From Pseudomonas sp. MIACH (lineage in GTDB: Bacteria; Pseudomonadota; Gammaproteobacteria; Pseudomonadales; Pseudomonadaceae), in the NCBI RefSeq assembly GCF_001269925.1, contig NZ_LHVO01000058.1:124001-188000 (forward strand): a DNA stretch of 64,000 nucleotides, written 5' to 3'. The position numbers and the translations under genes were made by a program. Below the pieces are notes generated by a model. That model saw only the letters and a program-made list of their open reading frames with translations, had not been told where the DNA came from and did no database searches. Below, piece by piece: positions 59,104 through 64,000 of this stretch (position 1 is its first letter; each line of letters opens with the position of its first letter).

Positions 59104-60759
59104 ATGACCCGCTTTAAACCCCTGCCGGTGTTATTACTGGCCTTCGTCGCGTTTTATCTATTACCCCTGGGCCTGCATGGTTTGTGGATACCGGATGAAA
59201 CCCGTTACGCCCAGATCAGCCAGGAGATGCTCCAAAGCGGCAACTGGGTGACACCGCACTTCATGGGTATCCGTTATTTCGAAAAACCGTCCGCCGGTTA
59301 CTGGCTGATCGCCCTCGGCCAGGCGGTGTTTGGTCAGAACCTGTTCGGTGTACGCATCGCGTCGGCCCTGACCACCGGATTGAGCGTGCTGCTGGCGTAC
59401 CTGATCGCCCGGCGCCTGTGGAACGACCCACGCAAGTCTTTCGCCTGCGCCCTGCTCTACCTGAGTTTTGGCCTGGTGGCCGGGCAAGCGGGGTACTCCA
59501 ACCTCGATCCGCAATTCACCCTGTGGGTCAACCTGAGCCTGGTGGCGCTGTGGTTTGCCCTCGACAGCCGCACCCTGCGCAGCCGCCTGGGGGCCTGGGC
59601 CGTGTTGGGATTTGCCTGTGCCATGGGGTTCATGACCAAGGGTTTCCTGGCGTGGGCGCTGCCGGTGCTGATCGCCCTGCCCTATATGCTCTGGCAACGG
59701 CGACTGGGCGAGTTGCTGCGGTATGGCCCGCTGGCCATCGGCGTGGCCGTGCTGGTGTGCCTGCCCTGGGTGCTGGCGATCCACAACCAGGAACCGGACT
59801 TCTGGCGCTTCTTTTTCTGGAATGAGCACATCCGCCGCTTCAGCGCCGACGACGCCCAACACGTGCGGCCATGGTGGTTCTTCCTGCCGATCATGGCGGT
59901 GGCCTGCCTGCCGTGGAGCGGGTTGCTGCCCAACACCCTGCACCAGGCCTGGAAACAAAAACGCCAGCCGGCAATCGCCTTCCTGGCCCTGTGGTTGCTG
60001 CTGCCGCTGGGCTTGCTCAGCCTGAGCAACGGCAAACTGCCGACCTACATCATGCCGTGCCTGCTGCCCCTGGCGTTGCTGATGGGGCATACCTTGAGCG
60101 ACCTGGTCAGCCAAGGCAAAACCCGTACTCTGCGCCTCAATGGCCTGTTCAACTTCGTCATCGGCATGGCCGCCATGATCAGCCTGATCTACCTGCAAAT
60201 CGCCAGGCCGCTGTACAGCAACAGCCATGCAGAGATGTTCAGCCTGTCGCTGGCGTTTATCGTGCTGCTGGGCTGGATCCTCACCAACCTGTTGCAAAGC
60301 GTGCGCCCCCTGACGCTGTGGGCCATGCCGGCCCTGGGCATCGGCCTGCTGGTGGTGCTGCTGCCGTCGAGCATGCCGGCCTATATCGCTGATAACGAAA
60401 TGCCCGACCAATTCGTGTTGGAGCATCTGGATGAGTTGCAGCACACCCATGCACTGCTGAGCAATGAACTGGGGAGCGCCAGCGCATTGTCCTGGCGCCT
60501 GCAACGCGCCGACGTGGCGCTGTATGACACCGAAGGCGAGTTGCGCTACGGCTTGCAATACGCCGGCTCGGTAAAACGCAAAGTGGAGCTGGAACAGGTT
60601 CAGGGCTGGCTCAAAGAGGCGCGCCAGCACGGCTCGGTCGGCGTGCTGCTGCGGGTCAACAGCACCAGTGAAATGCGCGAGGCCGGGCAATTGCCGCCCG
60701 GAGGTAAACGTTACTACAAGGGCTACCTCGAACTTATCCTCTACCCGCAGACGCCATGA
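59104..60759 (+). CDS. arnT: Lipid A 4-amino-4-deoxy-L-arabinose transferase ArnT
   Basis: A 551-residue GT-C glycosyltransferase with about 12 TM helices. It moves L-Ara4N from undecaprenyl phosphate to lipid A in the periplasm, lowering the negative charge and giving polymyxin resistance. The first loop GLWIPDETRYAQISQEMLQS with the catalytic acidic residues, GIRYFEKPSAGYWLIALGQ and the FWNEHIRRFSADDAQHVRPW loop match ArnT. The other arn genes are not in the window. Stop overlaps the next glycosyltransferase (ATGA). Confidence 0.87.
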   Translation: MTRFKPLPVLLLAFVAFYLLPLGLHGLWIPDETRYAQISQEMLQSGNWVTPHFMGIRYFEKPSAGYWLIALGQAVFGQNLFGVRIASALTTGLSVLLAYLIARRLWNDPRKSFACALLYLSFGLVAGQAGYSNLDPQFTLWVNLSLVALWFALDSRTLRSRLGAWAVLGFACAMGFMTKGFLAWALPVLIALPYMLWQRRLGELLRYGPLAIGVAVLVCLPWVLAIHNQEPDFWRFFFWNEHIRRFSADDAQHVRPWWFFLPIMAVACLPWSGLLPNTLHQAWKQKRQPAIAFLALWLLLPLGLLSLSNGKLPTYIMPCLLPLALLMGHTLSDLVSQGKTRTLRLNGLFNFVIGMAAMISLIYLQIARPLYSNSHAEMFSLSLAFIVLLGWILTNLLQSVRPLTLWAMPALGIGLLVVLLPSSMPAYIADNEMPDQFVLEHLDELQHTHALLSNELGSASALSWRLQRADVALYDTEGELRYGLQYAGSVKRKVELEQVQGWLKEARQHGSVGVLLRVNSTSEMREAGQLPPGGKRYYKGYLELILYPQTP

Positions 60760-62279
60760 TGCCGGGTTATTTCAAGACCGAGCGCGGCGCCCTGCTGCTG
60801 TTGCTGGGCGTCTCGGCCCTGCTGCTGCTCACCGGCCTGGGCGCACGCGACCTGTGGGGCCCGGAAACCCGCTGGGCGAATATCGCCTTGCAGATGCTGC
60901 AGAGCGGTGACTATTTCGACCCGTACCTCAAGGGCGTGCCGTATTACGACAAACCCCTGCCCTCCTACTGGCTGATCACCGGCGCGGCCCACCTGATGGG
61001 GGGCCTTGGTCCCTGGTCGTTGCGCCTGCCGTCGGTGATCGGCGCGTGGTTGAGTGTGTGGCTGGTGTACCTGATCGGCGAACGCCTGTTCCGCAAGGGC
61101 ACGGGGCTGATCGCAGGTTGGATGCTCGCCACCACGTTCTACTTCCTGTTCTGGGCTCGCGTGGCCACGGCGGATGTGCTCACCGTGTGCGGCGTGCTGG
61201 CAGCGGTCGCCTGGTATTGGCGCGGCCCCGACGACACACGGCTGTGGCGCTACACGGTGTTTTTCCTGCTGCTGGCCCTGACGTCGCTGTTGAAAGGCCT
61301 GATCGGCTTTGTGCTGCCCGGCCTGGTGCTGCTGCCGCACCTGCTCAGCGAGCAACGCTACAAGCGCCACCTCAACCTGCGCCTGGTGCTGGCCGTGCTG
61401 ATCGCCGCAGCGGTGTATGCCGTGCCATTTGTGCTGTCGCACTACTACGGCGCACCGACCTATGGCGCGAGCGGCCTGGCGTTGGTGTTCCGGGAAAACG
61501 TGGTGCGGTTCTTCGACCCGTTCGACCATATGGGGCCGATCTACACCTACCTGATCTACCTGCCCGCCTACACCCTGCCCTGGACCCCGTGCTGGCTGCT
61601 CGGCCTATGGCTGGCGGTGCGGCACTGGCGCCATACCCCGCCGAATGTGCGCTGGCTGGTGTGGGGCCTGGGCCTATTGTTTGTGTTCTTCACCGCCAGC
61701 GGCAGCCGGCGCAGCTACTACGTGCTGCCGCTGGTGCCGTTTGCCCAGTTGCTGGCGGCGTGGTGGGTGAGTGAGCGCGTGTTGAAACAGCCCGCCAGCT
61801 GGCCGCGCTGGCAGAAGGGTTTGGGTATCGCGGCCGCACTCATGCTGTTGATCCTGGGCGTGGCCTATCCCTGGTCCAACAGCAATGGCGGCGTGACCCG
61901 CTTCGCCGACGATGTGCAAGCCCAAGCGCGCAAAACCGCGCCCTGGAATCAATGGCAAATGGTGCTGGTAGAGGTCGATAACAAACTGCCGATGTACCTG
62001 CAAAATGGCGGCAAGCCGTTCTACTACATCGCCGAAACCCAGGACTTCCCCCGCCAGGGCGACAGCGCCGCGCTGATGGCCTGGCTGGAAAAAACCAGCG
62101 GCCAGGCCTTCGACCCGCACCGTACGATCATCGTCGCGCAGTTTTCCAAGGATGATCCGACGCCGCTGGCCTATCTGGGTGCCGACCATCAGCGGATCAC
62201 CACCCAGCCGGACAATGGCGAGCGGTTGTTTCACACGCGTGAAGAGGGCAGTGTGGCGTTTATCCCAGGGCCTGACTAA
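60756..62279 (+). CDS. Second GT39/ArnT-like glycosyltransferase
   Basis: A 507-residue polytopic protein of the same GT-C family: GARDLWGPETRWANIALQML carries the conserved acidic residues, VPYYDKPLPSYWLITGAAHL replaces the ArnT substrate loop, and VRFFDPFDHMGPIYTYLIYL is the later loop. Similarity to the preceding protein is in layout rather than in detail, so it probably moves another sugar from a polyprenyl phosphate. Overlaps arnT by four bases and is surely co-expressed. Confidence 0.82.
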   Translation: MMPGYFKTERGALLLLLGVSALLLLTGLGARDLWGPETRWANIALQMLQSGDYFDPYLKGVPYYDKPLPSYWLITGAAHLMGGLGPWSLRLPSVIGAWLSVWLVYLIGERLFRKGTGLIAGWMLATTFYFLFWARVATADVLTVCGVLAAVAWYWRGPDDTRLWRYTVFFLLLALTSLLKGLIGFVLPGLVLLPHLLSEQRYKRHLNLRLVLAVLIAAAVYAVPFVLSHYYGAPTYGASGLALVFRENVVRFFDPFDHMGPIYTYLIYLPAYTLPWTPCWLLGLWLAVRHWRHTPPNVRWLVWGLGLLFVFFTASGSRRSYYVLPLVPFAQLLAAWWVSERVLKQPASWPRWQKGLGIAAALMLLILGVAYPWSNSNGGVTRFADDVQAQARKTAPWNQWQMVLVEVDNKLPMYLQNGGKPFYYIAETQDFPRQGDSAALMAWLEKTSGQAFDPHRTIIVAQFSKDDPTPLAYLGADHQRITTQPDNGERLFHTREEGSVAFIPGPD

Positions 62280-62304
62280 GGATCAGCATGGGCACGCGGC
62301 TTTT

Positions 62305-64000
62305 TCAGATCCGACGCCGACGACCAAGCTGCGGAATCACCGTCTGCGGCACGTCCACCCGTTGCACCTGCGCCACCGTGCGCACGGCCAGTTGGGCCAA
62401 CGTCGGGTGGCTGAACACGCTGCGCGCGTCCACCTCAAGCCCGGCCTTGCGCATCCGTGCCACCAGGTTCACGGCCAGCAGGGAATGCCCGCCCAGTTCG
62501 AAGAAGTGGTCATGGCGCCCTACCCGTTCCAGCTTCAAGACCTCGGCCCAAATACCGGCCATCAATGTTTCCACTTCGCCGACCGGCGCTTCGTAGGCAC
62601 GACTCACCACCGCCGCCAACCCCGGCTCCGGCAATGCCTTGCGGTCGAGTTTGCCGGCGGGGCTGAGGGGCAGCACCTCCAACTGCACGAAGGCTGCCGG
62701 CACCATGTATTCCGGCAACTGCTCCAGCACGTGAGTACGCAGGTCTTCCAGGCTCGGCGCCGGGCCGCGGAGGGTGAAGTACGCGAGCAGACGCTCATCG
62801 CGGATCAGCACCGCCACCTCACGCAACGCCGGATGCGCGAGCAGGCGCGATTCAATTTCGCCCAGCTCCAGGCGCACGCCGCGCAGTTTGACCTGAAAGT
62901 CGTTACGCCCCAGGAACTCCAGGTTGCCGTCGGGCAGATAACGCACCAGGTCGCCGGTACGGTACAGGCGATCACCGTCAACAAACGGGCTGTCGATAAA
63001 GCGCTCGGCCGTCATCTGTTGCAAGCCCAGATACCCACGGGCCACGCCGACACCGCCGATGTGCAACTGGCCGCTGACGCCCATGGGCACCGGCGCATCG
63101 TGTTCGTCCAGCACATACAGGCGCGTATTGTTGATCGCCCGGCCGATCGGCAGCTGCAAGGCGGGCACCGGCGCGCCCGGTTCCAGGGTCCAGGCGCTGC
63201 TGTCCACCGTGGCTTCGGTGGGGCCGTAGACGTTGTGCAGGCGCACCTTGGGCAAGCGCGCCTGCACGCCGCGGGCCAGGGCTTCGGTGAGTTCGCCGCC
63301 GCCGCACAGCACGTCGGTGAGGCTGGTGCACAGCGCGGACTCTGGCAGTTCGAGGAACTGCTGCAACATCGCCGGTACGAATTTGATCACGCTGATCTGC
63401 TGCTCGCGAATCACTTGCGCCAGGTAAGCCGGCTCGCGATGTCCATCAGGCCGTGCGAGAACCAGGCGCATACCGTTGACCAGCGGCCAGAACAGCTCCC
63501 AGACCGAGCCGTCGAAGCTGAACGGTGCCCGTTGCAACAGCGCACCGCCCTCGGCGTTGGGGCACAGTCGTGAGCCCCAGTGCATCAGGTTGCCCAGGCC
63601 GCGATGCTCGATCATCACGCCCTTGGGCGTGCCAGTGGAGCCGGAGGTGTACATCACATAGGCCAGGTTGGCGACGCTGAGCCCCGGCACCGATGGGTTG
63701 CCATCCGGCGCGTGGTGCCAGGCGCAGTGGTCAAAGTCGATCACCGGGATTGCCACTTCGCCCGGCAAGTCGCGGGTGGCCGCGTGCACCAACAGCGCGA
63801 CGGGCTGGCTGTCGTGAAGCATGTACGCGAGGCGTTCGCGGGGGTAGCCGGGGTCCAACGGCACATAGGCGCCGCCGGCCTTGAGGATGGCCAGCAATCC
63901 CACCACCAGATCCAGGCCGCGCTCGACGCACAGCGCCACGCGCGCGTCCGGCTGCACGCCGCGCTCGCGCAGGTGGAAAGCGAGCTGGTTGGCGCGCGCG
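62305..64000 (-). CDS. Nonribosomal peptide synthetase, C-terminal adenylation and carrier domains (partial)
   Basis: About 564 residues of an NRPS that continues past 64000. Adenylation motifs: A3 YTSGSTGTPKGVMIEH, A4 FSFDGSVWELF, A5 NVYGPTEAT, A7 YRTGDLVR, A8 FQVKLRGVRLELGEIE and A10 PLSPAGKLDRKAL; the carrier domain has its phosphopantetheine Ser in ELGGHSLLAVNLV. The chain stops about 45 residues later (QLGRRRRI) with no condensation or thioesterase domain. By alignment to GrsA I read the pocket as D-G-W-K-L-G-V-V-D-K, nearest to Glu/Gln-type codes, with low confidence. Product unknown; linkage to pyoverdine cannot be shown. Confidence 0.9.
   Translation of the reverse strand, partial: ARANQLAFHLRERGVQPDARVALCVERGLDLVVGLLAILKAGGAYVPLDPGYPRERLAYMLHDSQPVALLVHAATRDLPGEVAIPVIDFDHCAWHHAPDGNPSVPGLSVANLAYVMYTSGSTGTPKGVMIEHRGLGNLMHWGSRLCPNAEGGALLQRAPFSFDGSVWELFWPLVNGMRLVLARPDGHREPAYLAQVIREQQISVIKFVPAMLQQFLELPESALCTSLTDVLCGGGELTEALARGVQARLPKVRLHNVYGPTEATVDSSAWTLEPGAPVPALQLPIGRAINNTRLYVLDEHDAPVPMGVSGQLHIGGVGVARGYLGLQQMTAERFIDSPFVDGDRLYRTGDLVRYLPDGNLEFLGRNDFQVKLRGVRLELGEIESRLLAHPALREVAVLIRDERLLAYFTLRGPAPSLEDLRTHVLEQLPEYMVPAAFVQLEVLPLSPAGKLDRKALPEPGLAAVVSRAYEAPVGEVETLMAGIWAEVLKLERVGRHDHFFELGGHSLLAVNLVARMRKAGLEVDARSVFSHPTLAQLAVRTVAQVQRVDVPQTVIPQLGRRRRI

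Noticed and set aside
59161..60690. 509-codon minus-strand frame opposite arnT
   Set aside because: Gln/His/Arg-rich shadow of a polytopic membrane protein gene; no recognisable domain.
62152..63573. 473-codon plus-strand frame opposite the NRPS gene
   Set aside because: Shadow of the adenylation domain frame, which has all family motifs.

Overview
The window looks like chromosome of a fluorescent pseudomonad (Pseudomonas fluorescens group). It is GC-rich and carries pyoverdine genes (pvdA, fpvI, pvdRT-opmQ), a bkd operon, PQQ-linked alcohol-oxidation accessory genes and many REP/REPIN palindromes of the two classes usual in this group. No rRNA, tRNA, CRISPR array, insertion sequence or prophage was recognised.

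Layout. (1) 1-8693: accessory genes of PQQ-dependent alcohol catabolism. These are an ABC system with a beta-propeller partner (SBP, propeller, ATPase, permease), a rhodanese-like Cys-motif protein and the AgmR/ErbR response regulator. Convergent to them is a FIST-domain sensor gene overlapping a hybrid histidine kinase gene. A shared CTACTACYTTGGTACTG-type motif precedes three of these units. (2) 8833-12229: sulfide/persulfide detoxification, with a TauE-type exporter, sulfide:quinone oxidoreductase, SqrR/BigR-like repressor and persulfide dioxygenase, and a perfect operator palindrome in the divergent gap. (3) 12432-14936: a solitary, less GC-biased UvrD-type helicase. (4) 14954-21796: branched-chain amino acid breakdown (bkdR, bkdA1-A2-B-lpdV, ilvE). 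(5) 21925-28952: a double GNAT, then a citrulline/ornithine-to-proline cluster (ctlX, ocd, a polar amino acid ABC transporter and an Lrp-type regulator). (6) 29086-31136: a DNA-repair gene pair with an excellent LexA box.

(7) 31205-37932: pvdA, fpvI and pvdRT-opmQ with two PvdS (IS) boxes and a Fur-like box; the rest of the pyoverdine locus is not here. (8) 38041-47048: a degenerate alpha/beta hydrolase, then a GntR-regulated uptake and hydrolysis cluster (Tat-exported SBP, Liv-type transporter, N-carbamoylase-type hydrolase, amidase). (9) 47134-53543: accessory genes: lipoprotein, LysR regulator, membrane desaturase plus SMP-30 pair, a secreted PPC-type protein with a structured leader, and a two-gene unit resembling a pore-forming toxin and its immunity protein. 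(10) 53681-57979: an AttEFGH/YbbAP-like ABC system whose lipocalin lipoprotein has a REPIN inserted in frame in its signal peptide. (11) 58254-62279: a histidine phosphatase and two tandem ArnT-type glycosyltransferases. (12) 62305-64000: the 3' end of an NRPS gene running off the window.

The points most worth following are the candidate toxin/immunity pair at 52189-53543, the REPIN-built signal peptide at 54724-54859, the SOS control of the radical-SAM repair pair, the shared motif of the PQQ region, and the possible ribosome-site-sequestering leader at 52046-52123. All names come from reading motifs and recalling families; no database search was possible.
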